From contig JAHLWR010000020.1 of assembly GCA_019057815.1 (NCBI GenBank), positions 1 through 64,000 of the forward strand: DNA of 64,000 nucleotides, given 5' to 3'. Both the position numbers and the translations under genes were made by a program. The stretch is from Candidatus Heimdallarchaeota archaeon (lineage in GTDB: Archaea; Asgardarchaeota; Heimdallarchaeia; Heimdallarchaeales; Heimdallarchaeaceae). The first letter of the stretch is position 1. The number at the start of each line of letters is the position of its first letter. Shown one piece after another: positions 1 through 9,082 of the stretch. A model generated the notes under the pieces. It did no database searches. It was not told the origin of the DNA and saw nothing but the letters and a program-made list of their open reading frames with translations.

Positions 1-175
1 CATAACCATAAATTGAGCCTTGTGGATTCAATGTATAGCGTTCAACAGTTTTTGCAGTTGCAACTTCATAAAAATCTATTTCTTTTTTGATTCCTGGAAC
101 TACTATTTCTAATCTGTCAAATAATATCTGTGCAACTTCTTCTTTCTTCTTATTATATTCGGTCAACAGATTTTT
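1..175 (-). pseudogene. C-terminal remnant of a CrtI/phytoene-desaturase-type FAD oxidoreductase (runs off window)
   Basis: The minus strand is open from 175 to the window edge. It reads a segment with IVVPGIKKEI followed by VERYTLNPQGSIYGY. The arrangement of 'PGI', then a threonine/arginine-tyrosine block, then 'NP.G..YG' is typical of the C-terminal third of NAD(P)/FAD oxidoreductases of the phytoene desaturase/isomerase family (family knowledge). A TAA at 176-178 closes the frame upstream, and the N-terminal part with the dinucleotide-binding fold is absent. The break coincides with repeat GGTCAACAGAT at 161-171, so the gene appears to have been cut by the left end of cargo module 1. Whether the part beyond base 1 is intact cannot be seen. 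Confidence 0.5.
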
Positions 176-196
176 TTATAAGGGATTCTTTTTGTC
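161..196 (+). repeat. Left terminal repeat of cargo module 1
   Basis: The 36 bp differ from 11837-11872 at only three positions. The first 11 bp, GGTCAACAGAT, occur four times in the window, always at module edges and always pointing inward. This copy lies downstream of its cargo gene while the module 2 copy lies upstream of its own, which argues against a simple promoter element. Confidence 0.65.
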
Positions 197-376
197 TTTC
201 ATTTCTTTTAATTTACTTTTTTAGCTAATTCTGGAAGATTTTTAACAAAAAACAACACAACAGATAATTTAGAGTAACTACAATCTTTAAAGGTTAAAAT
301 ATCAAAGAAGTATTTTGCTCTATTCTTTTAAAACGGAAAATAGGGAGTAAAGAAGGAGAAATAATTTTATTCTTTC

Positions 377-2281
377 TTACAGTTTTCTTGGTTTCTTCCT
401 CTTTCTAACGGTACTCCTTAATGAAACTATATAGGCGAGGATAATAACACCCACAATAAAAATTGTGGATAGAGGAGTTGAAGCTGTAGGAACATCAGTT
501 AGAGGATGACGATCAGTAGAGTTAGCTATTCCATCAATTAGATAATCACCTTCTAACCAGTCTGACCAGTAGTTACCTTTTCGCTTCTCATACCAAAGAT
601 TATCCGTACCTCCATCATAAGCTTGACTAGTACCTTCAGGGTTGTTGTTGATGAAAGCATTGTGGTGAATGAGGTTATCAGAGGATGCAGCATCCAGGTA
701 AACTCCATATTGCTCATTTTCTTCCAAGAGATTATAAGTGAGAATATTAGAGTCAGAATCCCTCAGAAAAACTCCGTAGTTGTTATTTTTGTAAGAGTTG
801 TTAGTAAGCGTGGTAGAAAGAGTATGGTCTAGATAAGTCCCCCAGACATTTTCAGCAAAGAGAGAGTTTTCGACTTTACAAGAGTCACTATAAGCTAAGA
901 ACAGCCCAGTGGTAACATCAGTGAAGTTTTGGTTGCTCACGGTTATATTATTGCAGTTAATAAAAAAGAGTTGACCATAGACTGAGGTATTAAACGAACG
1001 ATCATTAAGATCTGTAAAATAACCTACAGGACGACCATTAACCCAGTTACTGTCTTTGGTAAATTTTTGAGAAAGATACCCTGGACATGAATCATCCCAG
1101 ATAGCTATCCCTCCTTTGATCATGGTATTATTGGTTAGGGTTGTAGCCCCACTGTTATAAATAACAATACTTCTATTGTTATTATAAAACCTATTATTAA
1201 CGACGGGGATATCACCAGAATGGTCCAAAATAAGTCCTTGATCATTATCGTTACATGTGTTGTTAGTTACTGATGAACTACGTGAACGTAATAGATAAAT
1301 TCCCTTAGTGTTCCCATTACAACGATTATCTGTTAAAATTGAATCATCAGCGTCATCTAACCATATTCCAAAGTCGTTATTTGAGCAGATGTTGTTTCTG
1401 AGTGTAACATTACCAGAATAAAGAAGAGAGGGATCCCTTGAATTATATACAATGAGAATGGCATGTTCGTTAAAATTGCAAGTGTTATTGGATATAGTTA
1501 AAGATCTAGAATAATACACTGAGATGGCTTTTTTATTATTGTTGCAGGTATTATTTGTGATAGTTGAAAAATCAGATCTAGTAAGATAAATGCCCTCATC
1601 GTTGAAGTTGCAGGTGTTATTAGAGAAAGTTGAGGAATCAGAATCGTATGCATAAATACCTACCATCTTATTATTGTTACAAATATTGTTTGTAATTGTT
1701 ATCGAAACCGAATCACTAATCGAAATGCTCCTTAAGTTATTGTTGTTGCAAGTGTTGTTTGCAACAGTTGAACTACCAGAATACAGAAGCGAGATCCCAA
1801 TGTTATTGTTGTTGCAAGTGTTGTTTATTATAAAGGCATTACCAACAAGCGTTAGTCCGATACCAACACCATCATTGTTGACACAGGTGTTATTTCTAAC
1901 AGTAGCTGTTCCAGGAGCAACTTCTAAAATACTGATACCTTGTATTTTAGCATCAATATAGCAATTAGATATGCTGAAAAACTTAGTTGTCCCTACAATA
2001 AAGATACCACATTCTGCTAATGATGTAATATTGTATCCTTCAATGATGTAAGGATCTTCAGCTGTTCCTGAACCATTAAAAACTTCTAATTCGCTATCAG
2101 AGGTTATTAAAATAGGATCATGAGGAGTTAAAAGAAGTTTCATTAATGATGGTTCGGACCTACAAAAAGAAGGAGTGAATGTAGGTATAAAGATAGAAGT
2201 TCCTATAAGTACTATCATAACAATTTGCACGACTTTAGCTCTTACAATTTGTTGAAATATTAGCTTTTTCATTAAGTTCAC
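377..2281 (-). CDS. Secreted, membrane-anchored NosD-like right-handed beta-helix protein
   Basis: 634 residues. An N-terminal hydrophobic segment (about residues 15-40) suggests export. A conserved head follows with LTPHDPILITSDSELEVF and DPYIIEGYNI. From about residue 95 to 540 there are roughly 22-residue coils built around NNTCNNN, the asparagine ladder of parallel beta-helix (NosD/CASH/PbH1) folds. A C-terminal hydrophobic stretch followed by RKRKK (about 605-634) should anchor the protein with the helix outside. Such folds usually bind or modify polysaccharide or act as surface scaffolds; no catalytic residues are recognisable. A second in-frame ATG lies three codons in, at MKK. It is the only gene in module 1 and is related to 12065-13741. 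Confidence 0.8.
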   Translation of the reverse strand: MNLMKKLIFQQIVRAKVVQIVMIVLIGTSIFIPTFTPSFCRSEPSLMKLLLTPHDPILITSDSELEVFNGSGTAEDPYIIEGYNITSLAECGIFIVGTTKFFSISNCYIDAKIQGISILEVAPGTATVRNNTCVNNDGVGIGLTLVGNAFIINNTCNNNNIGISLLYSGSSTVANNTCNNNNLRSISISDSVSITITNNICNNNKMVGIYAYDSDSSTFSNNTCNFNDEGIYLTRSDFSTITNNTCNNNKKAISVYYSRSLTISNNTCNFNEHAILIVYNSRDPSLLYSGNVTLRNNICSNNDFGIWLDDADDSILTDNRCNGNTKGIYLLRSRSSSVTNNTCNDNDQGLILDHSGDIPVVNNRFYNNNRSIVIYNSGATTLTNNTMIKGGIAIWDDSCPGYLSQKFTKDSNWVNGRPVGYFTDLNDRSFNTSVYGQLFFINCNNITVSNQNFTDVTTGLFLAYSDSCKVENSLFAENVWGTYLDHTLSTTLTNNSYKNNNYGVFLRDSDSNILTYNLLEENEQYGVYLDAASSDNLIHHNAFINNNPEGTSQAYDGGTDNLWYEKRKGNYWSDWLEGDYLIDGIANSTDRHPLTDVPTASTPLSTIFIVGVIILAYIVSLRSTVRKRKKPRKL

Positions 2282-2480
2282 TCAGCTACTTTACTGTTAA
2301 TATTTCTATTTAAACATTTATCTATGTTTTCATTTCTTTTGTTATACTTTTAATCTCTAAAATATTTATTTATTGATTCTTAACTTCATATTGTTCTGTA
2401 AGAAGTTCATTAGAGAAATAAACATGATATTTCACCCAAGATAGAAGTAATAATAGTATTCCCCATCATACTCGCAAAGC

Positions 2481-2495
2481 ATCTGTTGACCTTAA
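2481..2495 (-). repeat. Right terminal repeat of cargo module 1
   Basis: ATCTGTTGACCTTAA here is identical to 15505-15519. The inverted core GGTCAACAGAT ends at 2491. The outer TTA (2492-2494) is the stop codon of the solenoid gene read leftward, so the repeat directly follows the end of that coding frame. Confidence 0.6.
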
Positions 2496-5257
2496 GTAAA
2501 ATGCTGACCTATTATTCTTTTCTTAATATCCTGAGTAAGCGTGATAATATTTTTGTTTTCTTCAAGCATAAAGATTTCCCAATTGAAGAGTAATTGTTGT
2601 TCAATTCGATGATAGAGATTCTCAGCAAGTGCATACTCAGACTTATCTAGATGAGTTTTAGCTTTTTCTATTAGAAGTTCTACTATAACTACTTTATCTG
2701 TTACCCATTTACACAGATTTATTATATTATCTACAACTTCTTCTCTTATCTGTACATAATCGTTCTTTTGGTATTTAGGGATTTTAAGAACGGTGTACAA
2801 TAATAAATTAGCACGAACAAATAGTAAGTTCCACAGATGAGTTTTATAATGTTGCTCTTCTTTTATCTCTTTCAAAGTATGAATTATTATATCCAATGAA
2901 TCAAAGGCTACTTCATGTTTTTCAGTTTCAATAAGCTTTGGTAAAATTTCTAGTTGCAAGCATAAACCATAACGACCTTTTTTCATTTCCTTCTTAGAAA
3001 ATCTCATCAAATCCGAGTAATTATCTTCAATTTCAAGTAATAAGCTTAATAATTCACGAGCTTTATTCCAGTCTCTATATTCACACAAATCGAAAAACAA
3101 AGAAATAATATTCTCTTTCAAATGATCAGATGAATTTTCTTTTAGTGACAAAATATCTTCTAAGAGTTCAGATAGAAGTAAATATTTTTCAGATTGAAAT
3201 TGATTTGAAAGAAGCTTAAGGTCACTCAAAGCTTCATTTTTAGATCCTTTTCCAATTAATATAAGCTGTAACGCTTTGTAATAGTTGCTTTCCAGTATTT
3301 TCCCATTTTCCTTCAAGTTCTTACTTATTTCAATTAATTTATTACAGTGTTCTATTTTTTGATCACTTACCATAGAAGTTTTTGATAATAATTCACCTTT
3401 TAAATGGACCCACGCATACTGATAGTAAAAATCTCTCCAATACCTGCAGTCAGCTCTTTTAAGAAACAGTTCAAATAAATCTTTAAAGAAATTAGATAAA
3501 TCTTCAGTTTTAATTTTTAGATGGTGAGCCTTATTAAGTAAGGTGATAATGGGATTAAGGTCATTTTCGTTACGTAAGGATAAATCAAATATGGTTATGG
3601 GGTCACTTGCAAAAATTTTTTGGAAATTGTTATTTTTAACAAATGAATACATCCTACGTATTTCAAGTGCACATTCTAATAACTTCATTTTAATATCTCT
3701 AAACTTCCCTCCTTCAATATAGTACTTGAAAACATTAAGATGTGGTGGAGCTTTAGGGAAAATAATTGATGCTTTAGAAGCAGGGCAATTAATCGCCCTT
3801 TGTAGTTTCAATAGCACTTCTTCGATATTCTGAAAACTAACCTTCTTTTCATCATTTTCCTTATGTAAAACCCCAATTACTGAATAATAGGGTGTAACTG
3901 TAGAAGTCATCTCCTTCGTAGAATTAGCTTCCACTTGAAAATCTTCTTTCATTAGAAGACAAATTTCTTCATTTGCGATTTCCAAAGTTAAGAGAAAATA
4001 ACTTCTAATATCATTTTCTGGTAAATTTTGGATTTCAAACCATGTATCATCCCTAATTGAAGTTTCAGCTGTTTTTTCTATAATTCTCAGAAAGTGTGAA
4101 TAAGATGTAGATGCAAATCTATTGATTGGTACTGATAAGATATCGAAAATTTCCTCTGTTATTGTTCCATTTTTATACAAATCAACCGTGGAAAGATAGT
4201 AAGGATCAAAGAATTCATCTTGTTCTACAAAATAAAAAATAAGACTACTTATCTCAACTTTTCTCACATAAAGTTCTGTTTCAATATCTTTGAATTTTCT
4301 TTCGTGGGAGTATGTAATTGCCTTATCTAAGATTTCGATGGATTTATCAAAATCATTTATGCTCTCAAAAGCGTCAGCCAATTTTTTACATGTAATAAGA
4401 AACTTCTCTTGATCAGACCAACGAACGGATTTCAGCATTAAATCTGCAAAGTTGTGCAATATCTCTGGTTCAACTAACATCAACGATTGGGCAAATAATG
4501 TGTCTAAATTTTCTAAAACCCCATCAATAAGATGAACTGATGAACCTATTTTAGCTAAAACAGCTTTTATTTCATTTTTAATTTCTTCTATTCCTTCTTT
4601 TGGATGAGGAAGTGAAAGTGAACCTATCACAGTTAGTAAGTAAACTATGGAAATAAATATGGTTGGAAGATTCTCTGTATCCTTAATTGTTAATAACCAA
4701 TCATAAGTAGCGTCAAAACCCCTTGTATAATCATCAAGTTCCCAATACGATTTAGCTTTCAACTCCTTTATTATAGACGTGATTTCATCATCTATCACAT
4801 TATATTTTTCAACTTCTCTTATCTCCTTTAGCACTTTTTTATAATTTGAGTTTCTGTAAAATTCGTAAGCAACTTGAAGCTTAATACTAGCCATTATTTC
4901 ATAAAGTTTGAACTTCTTTGCAAGAGATGCAGCTTTTACGAGCAAAGGTAAAGGATCTTTATTCAGAGATGTGTATAATTGAGATTGAAAAATTAAAGCT
5001 TTCATCAAAATGAAATTGTCTTTAGATTGATTAGCTAATTGTAACAAAAAATCGCTTATCTCACGAGATTCATCAATTTGATTATTAATCAGAAGCTCTT
5101 GACCTTTCAATGCACTTTCAGTGACTAAGTCTTCCAAAGAAGTAGATATTGTGATTCCATATTTTTTTACTATTGATAATAAATCATCCCCTAACAGTTT
5201 TCTTTTTTTAGATTTCATTTTATTATTAATCTCTTGTGAATTGTTGTTAGAAGACAC
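2492..5257 (-). CDS. Large alpha-helical solenoid (TPR-like) protein of unknown function
   Basis: 921 residues with no signal peptide or membrane segment. The sequence is a long run of amphipathic helices with recurring patterns of leucine, alanine, tyrosine and lysine, for example ALAENLYHRIEQQLLF and AFESINDFDKSIEILDKAI. Some of these resemble tetratricopeptide repeats, but no enzymatic domain is visible. The start was taken at MSSNNNS; a later methionine (MKSKKRK) is possible. The stop codon abuts the right repeat of cargo module 1, so the last residues (IIGQHFT) may have been altered by the insertion. It is divergent from the acyl-CoA ligase gene, with about 190 bp between them. A scaffold or protein-interaction role is inferred from architecture only. 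Confidence 0.75.
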   Translation of the reverse strand: MSSNNNSQEINNKMKSKKRKLLGDDLLSIVKKYGITISTSLEDLVTESALKGQELLINNQIDESREISDFLLQLANQSKDNFILMKALIFQSQLYTSLNKDPLPLLVKAASLAKKFKLYEIMASIKLQVAYEFYRNSNYKKVLKEIREVEKYNVIDDEITSIIKELKAKSYWELDDYTRGFDATYDWLLTIKDTENLPTIFISIVYLLTVIGSLSLPHPKEGIEEIKNEIKAVLAKIGSSVHLIDGVLENLDTLFAQSLMLVEPEILHNFADLMLKSVRWSDQEKFLITCKKLADAFESINDFDKSIEILDKAITYSHERKFKDIETELYVRKVEISSLIFYFVEQDEFFDPYYLSTVDLYKNGTITEEIFDILSVPINRFASTSYSHFLRIIEKTAETSIRDDTWFEIQNLPENDIRSYFLLTLEIANEEICLLMKEDFQVEANSTKEMTSTVTPYYSVIGVLHKENDEKKVSFQNIEEVLLKLQRAINCPASKASIIFPKAPPHLNVFKYYIEGGKFRDIKMKLLECALEIRRMYSFVKNNNFQKIFASDPITIFDLSLRNENDLNPIITLLNKAHHLKIKTEDLSNFFKDLFELFLKRADCRYWRDFYYQYAWVHLKGELLSKTSMVSDQKIEHCNKLIEISKNLKENGKILESNYYKALQLILIGKGSKNEALSDLKLLSNQFQSEKYLLLSELLEDILSLKENSSDHLKENIISLFFDLCEYRDWNKARELLSLLLEIEDNYSDLMRFSKKEMKKGRYGLCLQLEILPKLIETEKHEVAFDSLDIIIHTLKEIKEEQHYKTHLWNLLFVRANLLLYTVLKIPKYQKNDYVQIREEVVDNIINLCKWVTDKVVIVELLIEKAKTHLDKSEYALAENLYHRIEQQLLFNWEIFMLEENKNIITLTQDIKKRIIGQHFT

Positions 5258-5400
5258 TTGGATTCAATCTACACTAGAATTATAATTAACACAAAATTTA
5301 CGAATTTATCAAAGTTTTGTTAAGACAACAATAAAGAAAGAAGAAATTAAAAGAGTATAAACTAACATTCTTACTGTTCATCACCAAAGAATAGATAAAT

Positions 5401-5410
5401 ACTTAAATAT
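5401..5410 (+). promoter_or_regulatory. Candidate TATA element for the acyl-CoA ligase gene
   Basis: ACTTAAATAT lies about 35-44 bp before the ATG at 5445, a plausible distance for an archaeal TATA box with a short leader. The surrounding DNA is generally AT-rich, so this is weak evidence. The rest of 5258-5444 shows nothing else recognisable. Confidence 0.3.
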
Positions 5411-5444
5411 CTCTCTTGCTGATTTTAACCATAGGAATATTAAG

Positions 5445-7019
5445 ATGGTGGTTTATTTGGGATATCCTCAAGTATCTCTTTACGAATATCTTCTACAAAG
5501 TTCTGAAAATAGAAGAATGGCTATTGCAATTGAAGGCAGTGATGAGCAAGTTACATACCAGGATATAATAGATAGATCAAATAAACTAGCTGATTTCCTC
5601 CTTACATGCGATGTTAAAAAAAATGACACTATAGCCATTGCTCTTCCAAATTCGATAAATTATATTATTTCTGTTTTTTCTGCTTTTCAAATAGGTGCTA
5701 AAGTAACACCAATAAATATCAGGCTTTCTCAACGCGAAATAAACTTCCAGTTACTTGATTCAGAGGCTAAAGCTATCATTATTTCACCTGAAATGTGTGA
5801 TGTTTTTGGAGATTTAAAAAATAAATTCGATTTCAAAGCAAGAATAATAACCCCAAGCATTGTTTCAGATTCTTCTGAAAATGATTGCATTGATGATTAT
5901 GTACATTTAAAAAGCATTCAACAAGCCGACAGAAAATTCACTGAAAATATGAGTAATGCTGATTCTATAGCCTTTCTTCTTTACACAGGCGGAACTACAG
6001 GAACACCTAAAGCTGTAATGTTAACACATTCCAACATTTTAATCAATTCAATGCAATTCAACAGCCGTTTGGATGAATCACCTAGAACGGATAAAGAGAG
6101 TGCTCTAGCTGTTCTACCTTTAAGCCATAGTTTTGGTTTAATTTGTGCCTTATTCGCACCTCTCTTCAGGGGAGATAAAATTATCACCCAAGCAACTTTT
6201 TCACCATCCAAAGTTTTAGAGATTATTGAGAAAAAGAAAATTACCGCTTTTCATGGTGTCCCCACAATGTACTTTGCTCTATTGAGTGAAGATTTAGAAA
6301 AATATGACATTAGTAGTTTAAAATTGTGCATCTCCGGAGGAGCAGGATTACCAAAAGAAGTTTATGAACAATTTCTTAAGAGAACTGGTGTTTCGATAAA
6401 AGAAGGTTATGGATTAACAGAATGTAGCCCTGTTACACATGTAAATCCAATTTATGACCCCAAGATTGGATCCATTGGTAAACTTCTAACAGATACTCAA
6501 GCTAAAATAATCGATCCAGAAACAAACGAGACTTTGCCACTTGGAGAGACAGGAGAGTTGGTCATTAAAGGACCGCAAGTAATGAAAGGTTATTGGAAAA
6601 AAGGTGTTGAAACTATCAACGTTTTCACTAAAGATGGGTGGCTAAAAACAGGTGATTTAGCAAAAGTTGATGAAAAAGAATATTTTTACATTATTGATAG
6701 ATTAAAGGATGTAATCAATTCTGGCGGATACAAAATTTATCCCAAGGAAGTAGAAGAGATCTTACATCAACATCCAGCTGTAGCGATAGCTGCAGTTATT
6801 CCTATACCTGATGATTTCTATGGAGAAGTAGTAAAAGCTTATATTATTCTTAAAAAAGGCCAAAAGACTTCAAAAGAAGAAATTACTGAATATTGTAGAA
6901 AATTTTTGGCAAGTTTTAAAATTCCCAAGGAAATAGAATTTACAAAAAAATTACCTTTAAGCGCAGCTGGTAAAGTGTTAAAAAGAGAATTGAAGAAAAA
7001 TAGTACTACTGAATATTAG
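5445..7019 (+). CDS. AMP-forming acyl-CoA synthetase (long-chain fatty acid-CoA ligase family)
   Basis: 524 residues, normal for the ANL superfamily. Core motifs are present: LLYTGGTTGTPKA (phosphate-binding loop, residues 178-190), GYGLTECSPVTHVN, GWLKTGDLAKVDEKEYFYI, and the hinge region DRLKDVINSGGYKIYPKEVEE. The C-terminal PLSAAGKVLKREL carries the lysine (K510) needed for adenylation. The enzyme would activate a carboxylate with ATP to an acyl-adenylate and then to acyl-CoA. The exact substrate cannot be read from sequence. The gene converges on the ketopantoate reductase-like gene, and their 3' ends overlap by 14 bp. Confidence 0.9.
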   Translation: MVVYLGYPQVSLYEYLLQSSENRRMAIAIEGSDEQVTYQDIIDRSNKLADFLLTCDVKKNDTIAIALPNSINYIISVFSAFQIGAKVTPINIRLSQREINFQLLDSEAKAIIISPEMCDVFGDLKNKFDFKARIITPSIVSDSSENDCIDDYVHLKSIQQADRKFTENMSNADSIAFLLYTGGTTGTPKAVMLTHSNILINSMQFNSRLDESPRTDKESALAVLPLSHSFGLICALFAPLFRGDKIITQATFSPSKVLEIIEKKKITAFHGVPTMYFALLSEDLEKYDISSLKLCISGGAGLPKEVYEQFLKRTGVSIKEGYGLTECSPVTHVNPIYDPKIGSIGKLLTDTQAKIIDPETNETLPLGETGELVIKGPQVMKGYWKKGVETINVFTKDGWLKTGDLAKVDEKEYFYIIDRLKDVINSGGYKIYPKEVEEILHQHPAVAIAAVIPIPDDFYGEVVKAYIILKKGQKTSKEEITEYCRKFLASFKIPKEIEFTKKLPLSAAGKVLKRELKKNSTTEY

Positions 7020-8034
7020 AAATGATTATTTCGAAAGCTTCATCAACTGAGAGAGGTTCGAAAACCTCATTACTAAATACTTTTCTACTCAAATCATACA
7101 GAGCCTTATTATATGGAGTTTTTACATTGTTTTTTTGTGCGAGTTGTAATATATATCCATTCAAAGTATCTAATTCGGTGATATTTTTCTTCTTCATTAT
7201 AAGATCTTGAGCCATGCTGTTTATCATTGCATGTTTAACATTTTTCTTGAAAATGAGAGTGCGTAAAAAGGAAGGAATTTTCAAGCTTAGAGAGATTGTT
7301 TTCCAATTTGGAAGACTTCCTAACGCATGTTCTTTATAGCCAGCTTTTTTGATAATCTTAATACCTTCAGAAATAACTTTTGTTGATAAGAGTGAAAGTT
7401 TGGAAAACGAGGATAGTTTTTGGAAATTCAAACCCACCAAGGTAAATAGAGAATTTGACAGATTAAGCGCAATTTTAGTATGAACAGCATCTTGTAATCG
7501 GTCAGTAATTTCACATTTAAAACCTAGATTAAAAATACCATTTATCTCTTCTATTGAGTATTGTGGTTTATCATCTTCTGTTCCTAAGTATAGTGGACCC
7601 TTCGTTTTGTAATATACAACATTTTCATTATCTTGCCAAACATTAAAACAAATGACACCATAAATTATCTTATTGAAGTACTTAGTTAGAATGTTTTGAT
7701 TTTCCACCCCGTTTTGTAAAGCAACAATTATAACTTCACTCTTGAATTTTGAATGGATCTGTTGCGCAGCTTTTTCTAAATCGTAATTTTTAACTGCTAA
7801 TATGATAACATTAACATTATCAATATCATCTAAGGAGTTAATTACGGAAGCTTTTACGTTATTTTCTTTGTTTGAATCAACCCCAGAAAGAATAAGCCCT
7901 TCATCTTGTAATTTGATATACTTATCTCCTCTAGCTAATAAAATAATATCTTTGTAACGAGGAGCAATCCAGCCATAAACAGATGAACCAATAGCACCAG
8001 CACCATATACAAGAATTCTTAGTTTTTCAGGCAT
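7006..8034 (-). CDS. 2-dehydropantoate 2-reductase (ketopantoate reductase) family protein
   Basis: 342 residues. The N-terminal Rossmann motif YGAGAIGSSVYGW binds NADPH. ALQNGVEN and the following helix-rich C-terminal half with KIALNLSNSLFTLVGLN fit the ApbA/PanE family, including its conserved lysine and asparagine. In coenzyme A synthesis this enzyme reduces 2-dehydropantoate to pantoate. However, the family has many paralogues acting on other 2-oxo acids, and no other pantothenate gene lies nearby. It ends in a 14-bp tail overlap with the convergent acyl-CoA ligase gene. The start MPEKLRILVYGAG places the Rossmann loop at the usual distance. Confidence 0.85.
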   Translation of the reverse strand: MPEKLRILVYGAGAIGSSVYGWIAPRYKDIILLARGDKYIKLQDEGLILSGVDSNKENNVKASVINSLDDIDNVNVIILAVKNYDLEKAAQQIHSKFKSEVIIVALQNGVENQNILTKYFNKIIYGVICFNVWQDNENVVYYKTKGPLYLGTEDDKPQYSIEEINGIFNLGFKCEITDRLQDAVHTKIALNLSNSLFTLVGLNFQKLSSFSKLSLLSTKVISEGIKIIKKAGYKEHALGSLPNWKTISLSLKIPSFLRTLIFKKNVKHAMINSMAQDLIMKKKNITELDTLNGYILQLAQKNNVKTPYNKALYDLSRKVFSNEVFEPLSVDEAFEIIISNIQ

Positions 8035-8160
8035 AATTACTAATGATTAATGGTGCTTTTGAATTTTTCCAAAACTAAACAATGAGAATGCAAATGCTCG
8101 TAAAACTGCCAATAAGTAAATATACTTAATATTTTCAAATAGTAGGTAGGTGCTTAAACT

Positions 8161-9069
8161 ATGGAACAAAAAGGCTTTGAGACGGAGCTTGCTATGAGTT
8201 TAATAGAAAATCAACTTTACGATGAAGCATTATCTTATTTGAACCGCTTAATTGATAAATATCCAGAAAATCAGCTTCTCTTTCTTAAAGGAAAGATATT
8301 CTATGTTACTGGGTTATTTCAAGAATCTATTGAGGTTTTAACAACGATTATAGCTGATCAAACAGATTATTGGCAAGCTTATGAACTACTTGGGGAGATT
8401 TATCGTACTCTTAATCAAAGCGATTTGGCTGAAACATTCTATTCGAAAGCTACAGAGATAAATCCACAAGCGATGTCTTCATGGTTAGGGAGAGGAAAAA
8501 TGGCATATCGACAATGTGAATTTCAAATAGCTACCCTATGTTTTGAAACATACTTAAGATCTGATGTGAAGAATATAGAAATAAGGCTATTATTAGCCAG
8601 GAGTTATAGAGAGATGGAAAACTATTTGTCTGCAATTGATGCTTATAATGAAACCATAGATTTTGACCCCACCAATCAAGATATTTACGAAGAACTTGGA
8701 GATTTATATATCAAGCTCGATCATCCAGAAATTGCAAGAGAAAAGTATTCTCAAGCTTTACAAGTAGAAGAAAAAACAAGACCAGTCAACAAAGAGATCT
8801 ACTACAAGTTAATAGAATTAGTATTTAAAGAGGAAAAATACCAAAAAGCATTCAATCTTTGCAACGAACTCTTAACAATTGTTAAATCTGATCCAAAAGC
8901 GCTCTTTCTTTCTGGAAAAGCATTAATCAAACTTAATGATATTAAAGAGGGACGAAAAAGAATTTCTGAAGCATATAATTTAGAAAAAAATGATGAATAT
9001 TGGAAATATCTCGAAAAATTTGATGATAATCGATTAAGAGAGAAAATAAAATCAAGAAATTACGAATGA
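8161..9069 (+). CDS. TPR repeat protein
   Basis: 302 residues composed almost entirely of about seven to eight 34-residue tetratricopeptide repeats. Examples are EALSYLNRLIDKYPENQ, LAETFYSKATEINPQAM, SAIDAYNETIDFDPTNQ and IAREKYSQALQVEEK. There is no signal peptide or membrane segment, so it is probably a cytoplasmic interaction scaffold. Its TGA overlaps the start region of the downstream acetyltransferase gene, with about 13 bp to the chosen TTG start. The two genes are likely cotranscribed and possibly translationally coupled. Confidence 0.85.
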   Translation: MEQKGFETELAMSLIENQLYDEALSYLNRLIDKYPENQLLFLKGKIFYVTGLFQESIEVLTTIIADQTDYWQAYELLGEIYRTLNQSDLAETFYSKATEINPQAMSSWLGRGKMAYRQCEFQIATLCFETYLRSDVKNIEIRLLLARSYREMENYLSAIDAYNETIDFDPTNQDIYEELGDLYIKLDHPEIAREKYSQALQVEEKTRPVNKEIYYKLIELVFKEEKYQKAFNLCNELLTIVKSDPKALFLSGKALIKLNDIKEGRKRISEAYNLEKNDEYWKYLEKFDDNRLREKIKSRNYE

Positions 9070-9082
9070 TAGTGAGAAAAAA

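Larger units (their letters stand above)
161..2491. mobile_element. Cargo module 1, bounded by inverted repeats, carrying one NosD-like gene
   Basis: GGTCAACAGAT on the plus strand at 161-171 and its inverse at 2481-2491 face inward around a single gene. The left 36 bp match the left end of module 2 (11837-11872) at 33 positions. The right 15 bp (2481-2495) are identical to the right end of module 2 (15505-15519). Immediately outside, the left end breaks an oxidoreductase frame and the right end abuts the stop codon of the neighbouring solenoid gene. No transposase lies inside, so it would be a non-autonomous element or a cassette. No target-site duplication was recognised. Mobility is inference. 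Confidence 0.5.

Noticed and set aside
161-196. Terminal repeat as a promoter (it contains TTATAA)
   Set aside because: At module 1 it lies downstream of, and pointing into, the 3' end of the cargo gene, so a conserved promoter role does not explain both copies.
7050-7066. tRNA T-arm-like GGTTCGAAAACC
   Set aside because: It is within the coding sequence of the ketopantoate reductase-like gene, with no cloverleaf around it.
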